DNA of 62,551 nt from Streptomyces sp. L-9-10 (GCF_004151105.1 NZ_PHRF01000047.1:6639-69189), one strand, 5' to 3'. Shown: positions 52,194 to 60,406, counted from the first letter of the stretch. Notes: generated from the letters alone by a model not told the origin. Numbers and translations: made by a program.

Positions 52194-52372
52194 GGGGATT
52201 CTCGCAGTCGAAAGCGCGGTGGACGGGGGGCTTCGCAGGCGAGCACCACGCGGCGACCACACCGGGAAAGGGAGAGTGCGGCGGTCCGAGGAGTGGGAGG
52301 ACAGCCAATGCACCGAGGTCGCATCCACGCGGGCGTCACGGGCGGCACAGAAAGCCGCTACGACGTGACAGG

Positions 52373-52392
52373 CGTACGGCGGGAGCCGTACG
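52373..52392 (-). promoter_or_regulatory. Leader hairpin of the ABC-F gene
   Basis: CGTACGGC-GGGA-GCCGTACG: a perfect 8-bp stem with a 4-nt loop, about 40 nt downstream of the uORF stop on the minus strand. There is no T-run, so it could act as anti-terminator, pausing or protection element. Confidence 0.45.
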
Positions 52393-52430
52393 GCGCGGTG
52401 ATCGCGAACCTCAGATGCGCAACGTCCACC

Positions 52431-52463
52431 TCAATCGGAGACAACAAGGCCGTGTGAAACCAT
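52431..52463 (-). CDS. Possible 10-codon leader ORF of the ABC-F gene
   Basis: ATG 52463 opens a 10-residue frame (MVSHGLVVSD) ending in TGA, about 240 nt upstream of the ABC-F start and followed by a hairpin. The SD is weak (GGATGGG, 6-12 nt upstream). Leader ORFs with attenuation are known for antibiotic-inducible ABC-F genes; here the inference rests only on position. Confidence 0.35.
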   Translation of the reverse strand: MVSHGLVVSD

Positions 52464-52714
52464 AACGACCCATCCGGCGAAAGGCAAAGCCCCTGCCGGC
52501 GGCCCTCCTCCCGGGCCCGACCCGTCCGGAGGCGGTGCGGTCGTGCCCCGGCCCACGCGGATCGCCCGGTCGGCCGTACGGATTGTTGTGCCGGGGCCGT
52601 GGAGGGTACGTGGCCCTTGACCGCGGGTGCGCGGGTCCGGTGGATGCGCGACCGATCCGCTGAACCCGCGACCGTTCCGCAACCCCCGAGAACCCGGAAT
52701 CCGAGGGAGCCGCT

Positions 52715-53539
52715 GTGAAGTTCGGTGTATCGACCTTCATCACCGACCAGGGCATCGCGCCCACCACGCTGGGGCGCGCCATCGAGGAGCGAGGACTCGA
52801 CTCCTTGTTCATCGCCGAACACACCCATATCCCGGTGGACCGCCGGTCGCCGTACCCCGGCGGCGGCGAACTGCCGGAGATGTACTACCGCACACTCGAC
52901 CCGTTCGTCGCGCTCAGCGCCGCCGCCGCGGTGACCGAACGGATCCTGCTGGGCACCGGCATCGCGCTGGTGGTCCAGCGGGACCCGATCATCACGGCGA
53001 AGGAGGTGGCGTCCCTGGACCTCGTCTCCGGCGGGAGGGCGGTCTTCGGCGTCGGCGTCGGCTGGAACGAGGAGGAGATGGAGAACCACGGCACGGACCC
53101 GCGCACCCGGGGCCGCCTCGTGGACGAGCGGCTGCGGGCCATCCGCGAGCTGTGGACGAAGGACAAGGCCGAGTTCCATGGGGAGTTCGTCGACTTCGAT
53201 CCCGTCTACTCCTGGCCGAAGCCGGTCCGGCGTCCGCACCCGCCCATCTATGTGGGCGGCGGCGAGGGCGCCTTCCACCGGGTGGCCGCCCTCGGTGACG
53301 CCTGGCTGGCCAACAGCATGCGGCCCGAGGATCTGGGGCCGCGGATCCACCGGATGCGAAGTGTCGCGGGCCGGGAGGTGCCGGTGACCCTCTACGCGGT
53401 GGGGAAGGAGCCCGAGCTCGTCGAGCAGTACGCACAGCTCGATGTGGAGCGACTGCTGTTGTATCTGCCGACGATGCCCGAGGCCGGGACGCTGTCGTAC
53501 CTGGACGAGCTCACCGCCGTAGCGGAACGCTTCCGGTGA
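52715..53539 (+). CDS. LLM-class F420-dependent oxidoreductase
   Basis: A 274-residue luciferase-like TIM barrel. The N terminus KFGVSTFITDQGIAPTTLGR, RGLDSLFIAEHTHIP, LDLVSGGRAVFGVGVGWNEE and PHPPIYVGGGEGAFHRVAAL are typical of the F420-dependent branch (TIGR03619-like). It probably transfers hydride between F420 and an unknown substrate. GTG 52715 follows GAGGGAG with a 5-nt gap. The next gene, 16 bp downstream, encodes a second probable F420 enzyme. Confidence 0.92.
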   Translation: MKFGVSTFITDQGIAPTTLGRAIEERGLDSLFIAEHTHIPVDRRSPYPGGGELPEMYYRTLDPFVALSAAAAVTERILLGTGIALVVQRDPIITAKEVASLDLVSGGRAVFGVGVGWNEEEMENHGTDPRTRGRLVDERLRAIRELWTKDKAEFHGEFVDFDPVYSWPKPVRRPHPPIYVGGGEGAFHRVAALGDAWLANSMRPEDLGPRIHRMRSVAGREVPVTLYAVGKEPELVEQYAQLDVERLLLYLPTMPEAGTLSYLDELTAVAERFR

Positions 53540-53555
53540 GCCGCCGGGTCCCGCC

Positions 53556-53987
53556 GTGCCCAGGATGACGAGCGGCCTGGCCCGGGAACACTTCGCCCGT
53601 GCCCGGATCGCCCGTCTCGCGACGGTCGGCGCCGACGGCCGCCCGCACCTGGTCCCCGCCGTCTTCGCCCTCACCGGTGACACCCTGGCCTTCGCCGTGG
53701 ACCACAAGCCGAAGCGGACGGCCCGGCTGAAGCGGCTGGCCAACATCCGTGCCCACCCCGGGGTCTGCCTCCTCGTCGACGGCTACGACGAGGACTGGGA
53801 CCGCCTGTGGTGGGCGCGCGCGGACGGAACGGCCACCGTGCTGCCACCGGCCGAGGGCTCCGAGGTGTCCGCGCGGTACGTAGGCCTGCTCACGCGCAAG
53901 TACCGGCGGCAGTACGCCGACCGCCCGCCGGAAGGACCCGTGGTGGAAATCGCGGTGGCCCGCTGGTCCGGCTGGCACGCCACCTGA
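53556..53987 (+). CDS. PPOX-class F420-dependent oxidoreductase (TIGR03668-like)
   Basis: A 143-residue split-barrel flavin/F420-binding protein. FARARIARLATVGADGRPHL and LVPAVFALTGDTLAFAVDHK are family starts; KRTARLKRLANIRAHPGVCL and WWARADGTATVL follow. Predicted to bind F420 and reduce a small molecule. GTG 53556 gives the longest start; ATG 53565 is also possible. It is co-directional with the LLM-class enzyme with a 16-bp gap, so both probably belong to one transcript. Confidence 0.88.
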   Translation: MPRMTSGLAREHFARARIARLATVGADGRPHLVPAVFALTGDTLAFAVDHKPKRTARLKRLANIRAHPGVCLLVDGYDEDWDRLWWARADGTATVLPPAEGSEVSARYVGLLTRKYRRQYADRPPEGPVVEIAVARWSGWHAT

Positions 53988-54169
53988 CCGGCTGCCGTGG
54001 CCGGATGCCGGACCTCGGAGTTCCGGACCTCGGGGCTCCGGAATCACAGTGCGAGCCGTTTGTCCTGTTCTGGTGGGCCGAGCGAGTGACATAGTCCGGG
54101 ATTCAGCGGAAAAGGCGCTATACCAGGGCATGCATCCGATGTTCGCTTCACCTGACGTAGGGAGCTCAC

Positions 54170-54400
54170 ATGCGTATCCGTACGGCGCTCGCCGCCACCG
54201 CCCTCGCCACCACCGCTCTGCTGGGCGGCGCCAGTTCGGCGTTCGCCGGGGAAGGTCACGAAGTGACCGCCGCGGCGGGCGGCTTCGAGGCGGCGGGCGG
54301 CACGGGTCACTACCACAACCTGGGCGGCGACGCGGGAATCACCGAGGCCGACCACTCGGCGTTCGAGATCGCGGGCTGGTTCGGCTTCCTCGACCTCTGA
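54170..54400 (+). CDS. Small secreted protein of unknown function
   Basis: A 76-residue protein with a clear Sec signal peptide: MRIRTALAATALATTALLGG then SSAFA, cleavage near residue 26. The mature peptide is about 50 residues, rich in Gly, Ala, His and acidic residues, with no Cys and an aromatic end (IAGWFGFLDL). ATG 54170 has GGGAG 8 nt upstream. It is followed 20 bp later by a perfect 18-bp hairpin terminator, so it is a monocistronic unit. I do not recognise a family. Confidence 0.75.
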   Translation: MRIRTALAATALATTALLGGASSAFAGEGHEVTAAAGGFEAAGGTGHYHNLGGDAGITEADHSAFEIAGWFGFLDL

Positions 54401-54420
54401 TACCCGCGCTGCCGTTGCCG

Positions 54421-54460
54421 CCGCACCGCCCCCTGTGCCCAAGCACAGGGGGCGGTGCGG
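54421..54460. terminator. Strong terminator between convergent genes
   Basis: CCGCACCGCCCCCTGTGC-CCAA-GCACAGGGGGCGGTGCGG is a perfect 18-bp stem with a 4-nt loop between the convergent small secreted protein gene and the protease gene. One of the strongest hairpins in the window. Confidence 0.88.
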
Positions 54461-54482
54461 CGTTTCACACGACGTGGGCCGG

Positions 54483-55385
54483 TCAGTAGACGCTGACGCC
54501 GTACGCGTTCAGCACCGGAATGATCGGCTGGAAGAACGATGTTCCGCCACTCGCGCAGTTTCCGCTGCCACCCGAGAGCACACCGATGGCGCGGTTGCCC
54601 GCGTAGAGCGCGCCGCCGCTGTCGCCCGGTTGTGTGCAGATGTTGGTGACGATCAGGCCGTTGACGATGTCGCCGTTGCCGTAGTTCACCGTGGCGTTGA
54701 GGCCGGTGACCACGCCGCTGACGACGCCGGAGACCGCGCCGCGGAAGGTGACGGCCATGCCGATGGTGGCATTGGCCGCGCCGGTGATGTCGACGCTTCC
54801 GACCGTGCCGGACGCGGGCACCGCGGAGTTGGCGTAGCGCACGAGGCCGTAGTCGTGGCTGGGGAAGCTGGACCCCACGGTGGGGCCGATGAGCGTGGTC
54901 AGCCCGGAGTTGGCGTACCAGGTCGAGCCGGCGTTGGCGCAGTGTCCCGCGGTCACGAAGTAGTACGTACCGCCGCTGACGACATTGAAGCCGGCCGAGC
55001 AGCGCGCGCCCGCGGAGTAGATGGCGTCGCCGCCGGAGAGCTGGGTGGAGAGCCGGCCGGCGGTGCGCTCGATGCGCAGCGCACCGGCGTGCGGGCCCGC
55101 GGCCCGTTCGATCGCGGCGGTCTGCGCGGCGGTCACGGTGCTGTCCGCGGTGACGACCACGGTGCCGGACGCGGGGTCGGCGTACCAGGCGGTGCCCGCC
55201 ACACCGGCGTTCAGGACCGCGTCACCGGCGGCGGCGAGCACGTTCGCGCCGGACGCGTCGGTGACGGTCCCGGCGCTCGCCGCGGGGACCGCGAGCGCCA
55301 CGGCGGCGGCGAGGCCCGTGGCGACGGCGAGCAGACGGGGGCGTCCGGGTGTGCGGGCGCGGTGAGAGGTGCGCTTGATCCTCAC
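54483..55385 (-). CDS. Streptogrisin-like secreted serine protease (S1 family)
   Basis: A 300-residue preproprotease. Signal peptide residues 1-38 (ASA cleavage), a short propeptide (about 39-115), and a mature chymotrypsin-like domain starting [11 protein letters not shown], as in streptogrisin B (which starts ISGGDAIYS). Catalytic triad: His148 in TAGHC, Asp178 in HDYGLV, Ser256 in GDSGGA. Mature size is about 185 residues. GTG 55385 has GGGAGAAA upstream; the frame extends to 55460 without a signal-like sequence. Exported extracellular protease with a broad or aromatic specificity (family knowledge). Confidence 0.95.
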   Translation of the reverse strand: MRIKRTSHRARTPGRPRLLAVATGLAAAVALAVPAASAGTVTDASGANVLAAAGDAVLNAGVAGTAWYADPASGTVVVTADSTVTAAQTAAIERAAGPHAGALRIERTAGRLSTQLSGGDAIYSAGARCSAGFNVVSGGTYYFVTAGHCANAGSTWYANSGLTTLIGPTVGSSFPSHDYGLVRYANSAVPASGTVGSVDITGAANATIGMAVTFRGAVSGVVSGVVTGLNATVNYGNGDIVNGLIVTNICTQPGDSGGALYAGNRAIGVLSGGSGNCASGGTSFFQPIIPVLNAYGVSVY

Positions 55386-55629
55386 TTGGCGTTTCTCCCG
55401 GGATTCGGGGGCCCTCCGAGGCGTGCGGGCCCGTGAGGCGCGGCGTGGGTGGCCGTGCACTCCGGCCGGACCGCGCGCCCCCGGCCGGCGTTGCTCGGGA
55501 GTATCGGGGGCCTCAACTCGCCGCGCAAGAGCGCCTTTTGGCCGTGATCCGGCGTGCCGTCCGGACTACGGGCCGGACAGCGGGCCCGGACAGCGGGCCC
55601 GGACACCGGGGCGACCACCGGGCGGACTG

Positions 55630-56592
55630 TCAGCCGAGGTGCAGGAGGCGCTCGGCGTTGCCGTGGGCGATCTTGTTCAGGTCGGCGTCGCTGAGGGGGA
55701 GGCCGCGGAGGAAATCGATGGCCTGGGTGCTCGACTCGTACGGGTAGTCGATGGCGAAACAGATGTTGTCGATACCGATCGCGAGGACCGCCCCCAACAG
55801 GGCGCTGGTGGCCATGACGCCGCTGGTGGTGATGTGGAAGTTGTCGATGAAGTACTCGGAGGGCTTTTTGGCCAGCTTCACATCGGAGTCGACATACGAC
55901 AGCCGGGTGTCGACCCGGGACAGATGGAAGGGCAGCATCTCACCCATGTGGCCGAGGATGACCTTGGCGGTGGGGAACTGGTCGAACAGTCCGGCGCAGA
56001 TCAGGCGGAGCGCGTGGGCGCCGGTTTCGATGGTCCACGCGTAGGTCGGTCCGATCAGTTCGGGGCGGCCCTCGAACACCGACCAGCCCAGGGGTGCGCT
56101 GTTGGGGTGCAGATACAGCGGCACGTCGTGCCCGGCGAGCGCTTCCCAGAAGACACGGAACCGCGGTTCGTCGAGGTAGTGGCCCAGGGTGTGCCCGTTG
56201 ACCAGGACGCCGGACAGGCCGAGGCCGTTCACGGCGCGGTCGAGCTCGCGTACAGCGGCGGCGGGGTCCTGCAGGGGCATCGCGGCGAGCCCCGCGAACC
56301 GGGTGGGGTGGTCCTGGACGACGCCCGCGAGGACGTCGTTGGCCAGCTGTGCGTCGGAGACGGCGATGGCGGCGTCGGGCTGCATCTGTACGCCGGGACT
56401 GGTCAGGGACAGCACCTGCATGTCGACGCCGTGCTCGTCCATGTCCTTGAGGCGCAGCTCGTTGAAGTCGGGCAGCCGGCGCTCGAACTCGGCCAGCACG
56501 CTGGGCCGGAATTTCGTCGGCTGGTGGAGGGACGCTCCGGCGGTGGCCATGCCGGGCACGCTGAAGGCTTCCTCAAGCGCGATGATCTTCAT
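55630..56592 (-). CDS. Amidohydrolase 2 family (ACMSD/gamma-resorcylate decarboxylase type)
   Basis: A 320-residue TIM-barrel metalloprotein. The N terminus reads KIIALEEAFSVPG: the usual H-x-H metal pair of amidohydrolases is replaced by E-E-A, as in the decarboxylase branch (2,3-dihydroxybenzoate/gamma-resorcylate decarboxylases keep a Glu here). Further sites: LYLHPNSAP (His), ILGHMGEMLPF (His) and CFAIDYPYESS (Asp), consistent with a metal-dependent decarboxylase or hydrolase of an aromatic acid. ATG 56592 is the start. It follows a sugar ABC operon on the same strand after a 283-bp gap with direct repeats, so it may be separately controlled. Confidence 0.88.
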   Translation of the reverse strand: MKIIALEEAFSVPGMATAGASLHQPTKFRPSVLAEFERRLPDFNELRLKDMDEHGVDMQVLSLTSPGVQMQPDAAIAVSDAQLANDVLAGVVQDHPTRFAGLAAMPLQDPAAAVRELDRAVNGLGLSGVLVNGHTLGHYLDEPRFRVFWEALAGHDVPLYLHPNSAPLGWSVFEGRPELIGPTYAWTIETGAHALRLICAGLFDQFPTAKVILGHMGEMLPFHLSRVDTRLSYVDSDVKLAKKPSEYFIDNFHITTSGVMATSALLGAVLAIGIDNICFAIDYPYESSTQAIDFLRGLPLSDADLNKIAHGNAERLLHLG

Positions 56593-56691
56593 GGTGGTTT
56601 TCCCTTACCGTTGGGGTGCCCGTCCCGCGCCGCATGAGAACGCAGCCTTCGCGGCTCCTTCACGCCGTGGCCGTCAGCGGCGAGGCCGCGC

Positions 56692-56837
56692 GTGCGGAGG
56701 TGCTGTGCGGAGGTGCTGTCTCGAATATGGAGGACGCCGGTGCCTGCCGCAAAGCGGGGCTGACCCGGCTGGACTGGCTCCAGCTCCGTCGTTCCGTCGG
56801 TGTCAGCACTCGTCGTGCGGTGCCAGCACTCGTCGTG
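56692..56837. repeat. Two sets of direct repeats upstream of the amidohydrolase gene
   Basis: GTGCGGAGGTGCT is tandemly duplicated at 56692-56704 and 56705-56717. CAGCACTCGTCGTG occurs at 56804-56817 and 56824-56837, 20 bp apart, i.e. on one face of the helix. Both lie between the binding-protein gene and the amidohydrolase gene, 100-250 bp from the latter start, and may be regulator binding sites. Confidence 0.6.
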
Positions 56838-56875
56838 GGGGCGGGGCCGGCCGGGGGCGGCGAGGCCACAGCGCG

Positions 56876-58195
56876 TCAGCGCTGGTAGCGGTCGAGGATG
56901 CGGTTGCCGTCGTCCGCCAGGCGTTCGCGCAGTTCCGCGAGGCCGAACGCGCCGTTGTAGTACTCCTGGTAGGCGGGGGTGGCGATCTTGTCCTTCCACT
57001 CAGGGTAGCCGCGTACCCCGAGCACCGGGGACGGGCGCAGACCGGCCGCGAGGTCGGCGCCGGTCTTCCATCCGTACGCCTCGGTGTTGAGGGACGGGTC
57101 CTTCAGGGCTTTGACGCTGGTGGGCAACAGCCAGTCGCCGCGCGCCAGCCGCACCTGGTGTTCGGGCCGCGTGAGGAAGGCGATGAAGTCGACCGCCGCC
57201 CGCTTGTGCGCGCTGGCCTGGGAGACCGAGAGGGTCTGCGGGATCGTGCCCTGCGTCGGTTCCCCGTTGCCGCTGGGCATCGGCAGGACCGTCCAGTCGA
57301 AGCCCTTGGGAGCCTGCTGCTGTACCTGTTGGCGGAAGGAGAAGTTGAGCGGAAGCATCGCGTAGCGGCCCGCGAAGAAGCCGGGCAGGGTGTCGGAACC
57401 CGACATGCCGAGGCCGTTCCTGGGCGCGGTCCGGTCGTCGTTGACCTGTCGGTCGATCAGCTGTGCGACGGCCGAGTCGGCGCTGTCGTAGCGGATCTCG
57501 TTCTTGCCGTCCGCGTCCTTGTAGAAGATCTTGCCACCGGTGGACAGTGACAGATTGACGGACTGGGCGACCGGCTCCTTCATGGACCAGGCCACGCCGT
57601 ACTGGTCGTTCGTGCCGTCGTTGTTCTTGTCGCGTGTCAGCTTCTTGCTGACGTCCTCGAACTCGTCCCAGCTCCAGGGGCGTTGGGGGGTGGGGATGCG
57701 TACGTTCGCCTGTTCGAGGAGTGTGGTGGCGGCGATCAGGACGCGTGGTTCCTGGAGGAACGGGACGCCGTACGTTCCCTTTTCGTAGGCCGTGGTGTCC
57801 CACGAGGCCTGCGGGATGTCCTTGCGCAGCGACTTCGGCAGATAGCCGCTGAGGTCGGCGAGGTAGCCGCCGTTCGCGAAGTCGGTCAGGTCGGAGGCGT
57901 CGTTGTGGATGATGTCGGGGGCCTCACCGCCTTCGAAGGAGGTGAGGAGCTGGTCGTGGACGTTGTCCCAGGCGCCCTGTACGTATCTGACCCGCACATC
58001 GGGGTGGGACGTGTTCCACTGCCTCACGAGCGCCTTGTTGGCGTCGACGGACTCCTTCTGCCAGGCCAGGCTGAGGAAGTCGAGGGTGATCACGCCGTCG
58101 GAGGAGTCCGGCTCCTGGCCGGTGCAGCCGGCGACCAGGGCCAGCGAAAGGGCGGTGGCCGCGCAGGCGCTCAGCCTCTTCGTACGGACGCGCAT
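56876..58195 (-). CDS. Extracellular solute-binding lipoprotein (sugar ABC transporter)
   Basis: A 439-residue family 1 binding protein. Signal peptide with lipobox VAGC (Cys ~24), then FLSLAWQKESVDANKALVRQ and VRYVQGAWDNVHDQLLTSFE, typical of CUT1 binders. It begins with ATG 58195 overlapping the stop of the MalG-like permease by one base. Third gene of the operon permease-permease-binding protein; no ATPase is encoded, so the shared MsiK-type ATPase is presumed. The ligand is not predictable; there is no glycoside hydrolase nearby. Confidence 0.92.
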   Translation of the reverse strand: MRVRTKRLSACAATALSLALVAGCTGQEPDSSDGVITLDFLSLAWQKESVDANKALVRQWNTSHPDVRVRYVQGAWDNVHDQLLTSFEGGEAPDIIHNDASDLTDFANGGYLADLSGYLPKSLRKDIPQASWDTTAYEKGTYGVPFLQEPRVLIAATTLLEQANVRIPTPQRPWSWDEFEDVSKKLTRDKNNDGTNDQYGVAWSMKEPVAQSVNLSLSTGGKIFYKDADGKNEIRYDSADSAVAQLIDRQVNDDRTAPRNGLGMSGSDTLPGFFAGRYAMLPLNFSFRQQVQQQAPKGFDWTVLPMPSGNGEPTQGTIPQTLSVSQASAHKRAAVDFIAFLTRPEHQVRLARGDWLLPTSVKALKDPSLNTEAYGWKTGADLAAGLRPSPVLGVRGYPEWKDKIATPAYQEYYNGAFGLAELRERLADDGNRILDRYQR

Positions 58196-59058
58196 CAGCC
58201 CTTCACCGCCCCGCTGAGCATGCCGTCCACGAGCCGGCGCTGGAGCAGCGCGAAGAAGAGGAGGCTGGGGATGGTCGCGAGGACCGAGGCCGCCGCGAGC
58301 GGGCCCAGGTCCACGACGCCCTCGGCGCCCAGGAAGCGGGTGAGGATCACGGACATCGTCTGGTTCTCCGGAGATTTGAGGAGCACGAGGGCGAAGAAGA
58401 ACTCGTTCCAGGCGGTGACGAAGGAGAACATCAGCGTCGCCACCAGGCCCGGCGTGAGCAGCGGCAGGACCACGCTGACGAGCGTCCGCAGCCGGCCCGC
58501 GCCGTCCATCGCCGCGGCTTCTTCGAGGGAGCGCGGCACCGACGTGACATAGCCCTGGAGCATCCACAGTGAGAAGGGCAGGTTCCAGACGACGTACACG
58601 ATGATCAGGCCGGTCAGGCTGTTGATCAAGTGCAGGTTCTTCAGGACCAGGAACAGCGGGATGATCACCAGTACGAACGGGAACATCTGGCTCACCAGGA
58701 TCCAGACGGTGCCCGCCTGGCTGACCCGCGTCTTGTGGCGGACCATCACATACGCCGCCGGGACGGCGATCGACACCGAGATCACCGAGGAGCTGACCGC
58801 CACGATCAGGCTGTTGAGCGCCGAGCGGAGCAGTGGCTGCGTGTCGAACGCGGCGCGGTAGTTGTCGAGGCCGGCGTCGGTCGGCAGCCACGTCGGGTTG
58901 ATCGAGCCCAGCTCCTGGGGCGACTTGAAGGACGTGGACACCAGCCAGAGGAGCGGGAAGGCCAGGAAGACCAGGAATACCAGCAGTGCCACGTACTGGC
59001 CGGTGCGGCCCGCGGCGCGCAGGGCACGGACCTTGGGCGGGACAGACGTCGTGCTCAT
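58195..59058 (-). CDS. Carbohydrate ABC transporter permease (MalG type)
   Basis: A 287-residue permease with six hydrophobic segments, an EAA loop (SLEEAAAMDGAGRLRTLVSV) and C-terminal LLQRRLVDGMLSGAVKG, a hallmark of CUT1 MalG-type subunits. ATG 59058 overlaps the stop of the upstream permease by 4 bp (ATGA). It forms the channel with that permease. Confidence 0.93.
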   Translation of the reverse strand: MSTTSVPPKVRALRAAGRTGQYVALLVFLVFLAFPLLWLVSTSFKSPQELGSINPTWLPTDAGLDNYRAAFDTQPLLRSALNSLIVAVSSSVISVSIAVPAAYVMVRHKTRVSQAGTVWILVSQMFPFVLVIIPLFLVLKNLHLINSLTGLIIVYVVWNLPFSLWMLQGYVTSVPRSLEEAAAMDGAGRLRTLVSVVLPLLTPGLVATLMFSFVTAWNEFFFALVLLKSPENQTMSVILTRFLGAEGVVDLGPLAAASVLATIPSLLFFALLQRRLVDGMLSGAVKG

Positions 59059-60014
59059 GCCGCGTCCTCCGTCAGCTTCTTGCGCAGGAACAGGGTGAGG
59101 AGGACCGCGATCACCGCGACCATGACCAGGCCCATCGCGGCCGCGTAGCCGAACTGTCCGTACTTGAAAGCCTCTTCGTACGCGAAGAGCATCGGAAGAC
59201 GCGTCTGGCCGCCAGGACCGCCCTGCGTGAGGACGTACACCAGGCCGAAGGAATTGAAGTTCCAGATGAAGTTCAGGGCCGTGATCGCGAGGACGACCGG
59301 CTTGAGGGCGGGCCAGGTGACCGAGGCGAAGCGGCGCCAGAGGCCGGCGCCGTCCAACTGGGCGGCCTCACGCAGCTCGTGAGGAACGTTCTGCAACCCG
59401 GCCAGGAGCACGACCGTGGTCTGCGGCATTCCCGCCCACACGCCGACGGCGATGACCGCGGGCAGCGCGTAGGAGAGGTCGGCGAGCCAGTCGACGTTCT
59501 CGTGGAGGAGACCGAGCTGGGTGAGCGTCTTGTTCAGGACACCCGCGTCGGAGTGGTACACGAGCCGCCACATGATGCCGACGACGACCTCGGGCATCGC
59601 CCACGGTACGAGCGCCAGCGTCCGGGCGAGCCAGCGGAAACGCAGATTCTGGTTGAGCAGCAGCGCGAGGCCCATGGCCAGTACGAACTGGAGCAGCGTC
59701 ACGCACACCGCCCAGACGAGGCCGATGCGGAAGGACTCCCAGAACAGCGAGTCGTGACGCAGATCGAGGAGGTTGTCGAGACCGATGAACCGGTTGGCCG
59801 CCGTGCGTCCCGCCTGCGCGTCGGTGAACGCGAGCGAGACGCCGTACAGAAGCGGCCCCACGCTGAGTATCAGGATCGGGATCAGCGCGGGGAGGAGCAG
59901 GAACCACGCGCCCCGGTCCAGACCGAGGGCCCGCCTGCGCTGGGCGGGGGAGCGGGGCGGCGGGGTGCCGCGGCTGCCCGGGACGGCCTCGGCCCGGGAC
60001 GCGGTGAGACTCAT
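59055..60014 (-). CDS. Carbohydrate ABC transporter permease (MalF type), first gene of operon
   Basis: A 319-residue permease with six hydrophobic segments and the EAA loop (ELREAAQLDGAGLWRRFASV). The N-terminal 35 residues are polar. ATG 60014 is close to a GAGG element; the long frame extending upstream to 61127 is a shadow. A minus-strand promoter (60244-60272) with a LacI-like operator (60231-60240) lies about 220 bp upstream; no LacI gene is adjacent, so the repressor must be encoded elsewhere. Confidence 0.92.
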   Translation of the reverse strand: MSLTASRAEAVPGSRGTPPPRSPAQRRRALGLDRGAWFLLLPALIPILILSVGPLLYGVSLAFTDAQAGRTAANRFIGLDNLLDLRHDSLFWESFRIGLVWAVCVTLLQFVLAMGLALLLNQNLRFRWLARTLALVPWAMPEVVVGIMWRLVYHSDAGVLNKTLTQLGLLHENVDWLADLSYALPAVIAVGVWAGMPQTTVVLLAGLQNVPHELREAAQLDGAGLWRRFASVTWPALKPVVLAITALNFIWNFNSFGLVYVLTQGGPGGQTRLPMLFAYEEAFKYGQFGYAAAMGLVMVAVIAVLLTLFLRKKLTEDAA

Positions 60015-60230
60015 GACGACCTCATGCTCTCGCTGTTGGCCGCCGTCGGCGCGGCGGAGGCGCGGACGACGGGACGGTGAGGGGCCACCGCGTCCGGTAC
60101 GCAGCCCGGCTCGGCCGCCGCGCGCTCCACCCTCTCGACGGTGTCCCGGCGGACGTCCTCGGCCACGGCATCGGTTCGGTCCCCCTGCGTCCGTCTGCTT
60201 CCCGGCTTCTGCGCACGTCTCCGGCGACGG

Positions 60231-60240
60231 GAAACGTTCG
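60231..60240. promoter_or_regulatory. LacI-like operator of the ABC operon
   Basis: GAAACGTTCG is a CG-centred dyad with AACGTT core, matching eight of ten bases of GAAACGTTTC-type LacI operators. It sits 4 bp downstream of the -10 box of the minus-strand promoter, a blocking position. Confidence 0.55.
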
Positions 60241-60243
60241 CAG

Positions 60244-60272
60244 ATAGTGCTGCCAGGATTTCTGGCCGTCAA
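60244..60272 (-). promoter_or_regulatory. Promoter of the sugar ABC operon
   Basis: On the minus strand TTGACG (60272-60267), 17 bp, then CACTAT (60249-60244). The -35 is 5/6 consensus; the -10 is weaker. It drives the permease-permease-binding protein operon. Confidence 0.55.
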
Positions 60273-60284
60273 GAGGAGGTCATC

Positions 60285-60317
60285 ATGGCGCATCTCATGG
60301 TGAGACGGTGTGGTTGA
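60285..60317 (+). CDS. Tiny ORF (10 residues) with consensus ribosome binding site
   Basis: AGAGGAGG at 60272-60279 is followed 5 nt later by ATG and ten codons, MAHLMVRRCG, then TGA. A hairpin 24 nt downstream could end the transcript. It is divergent from the sugar ABC operon, sharing its promoter/operator region. It may be a leader or regulatory micro-ORF, or a chance combination; there is no downstream plus-strand gene. Confidence 0.4.
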   Translation: MAHLMVRRCG

Positions 60318-60340
60318 ACTCCGGCCGCCGCACGGCCGGT

Positions 60341-60373
60341 CCGGCAGCCGGCCCGAGTCGGGCCGACTGCCGG
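60341..60373. terminator. Hairpin terminator near the MFS gene end
   Basis: CCGGCAG-C-CGGCCC pairs with GGGCCG-A-CTGCCGG around a 5-nt loop, a 13-bp stem with one mismatch. It can terminate the convergent MFS transcript and/or the tiny plus-strand transcript. Confidence 0.65.
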
Positions 60374-60406
60374 GGAGTGCCCTGTCACCGGGTGACGGGG
60401 TGTCAT

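Larger units (their letters stand above)
52194..52714. other. Divergent leader/promoter region of ABC-F and LLM genes
   Basis: About 520 bp between divergent genes. On the minus strand it contains a 10-codon ORF (52463-52431), a perfect hairpin (52373-52392) and about 180 nt before the ABC-F start. On the plus side GAGGGAG (52703-52709) is the ribosome binding site of the LLM gene. No other gene is supported. Confidence 0.5.
60015..60406. other. Regulatory region and tiny ORF between ABC operon and MFS gene
   Basis: 392 bp containing, from left to right, a long 5' leader for the ABC operon, a LacI-like operator (60231-60240), a minus-strand promoter (60244-60272), a 10-codon plus-strand ORF (60285-60317) and a hairpin (60341-60373) before the convergent MFS gene. 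Confidence 0.6.

Noticed and set aside
56876..58891. A 671-residue minus-strand frame for the binding protein
   Set aside because: The first ~230 residues overlap the permease gene out of frame; the lipoprotein signal peptide starts at ATG 58195.
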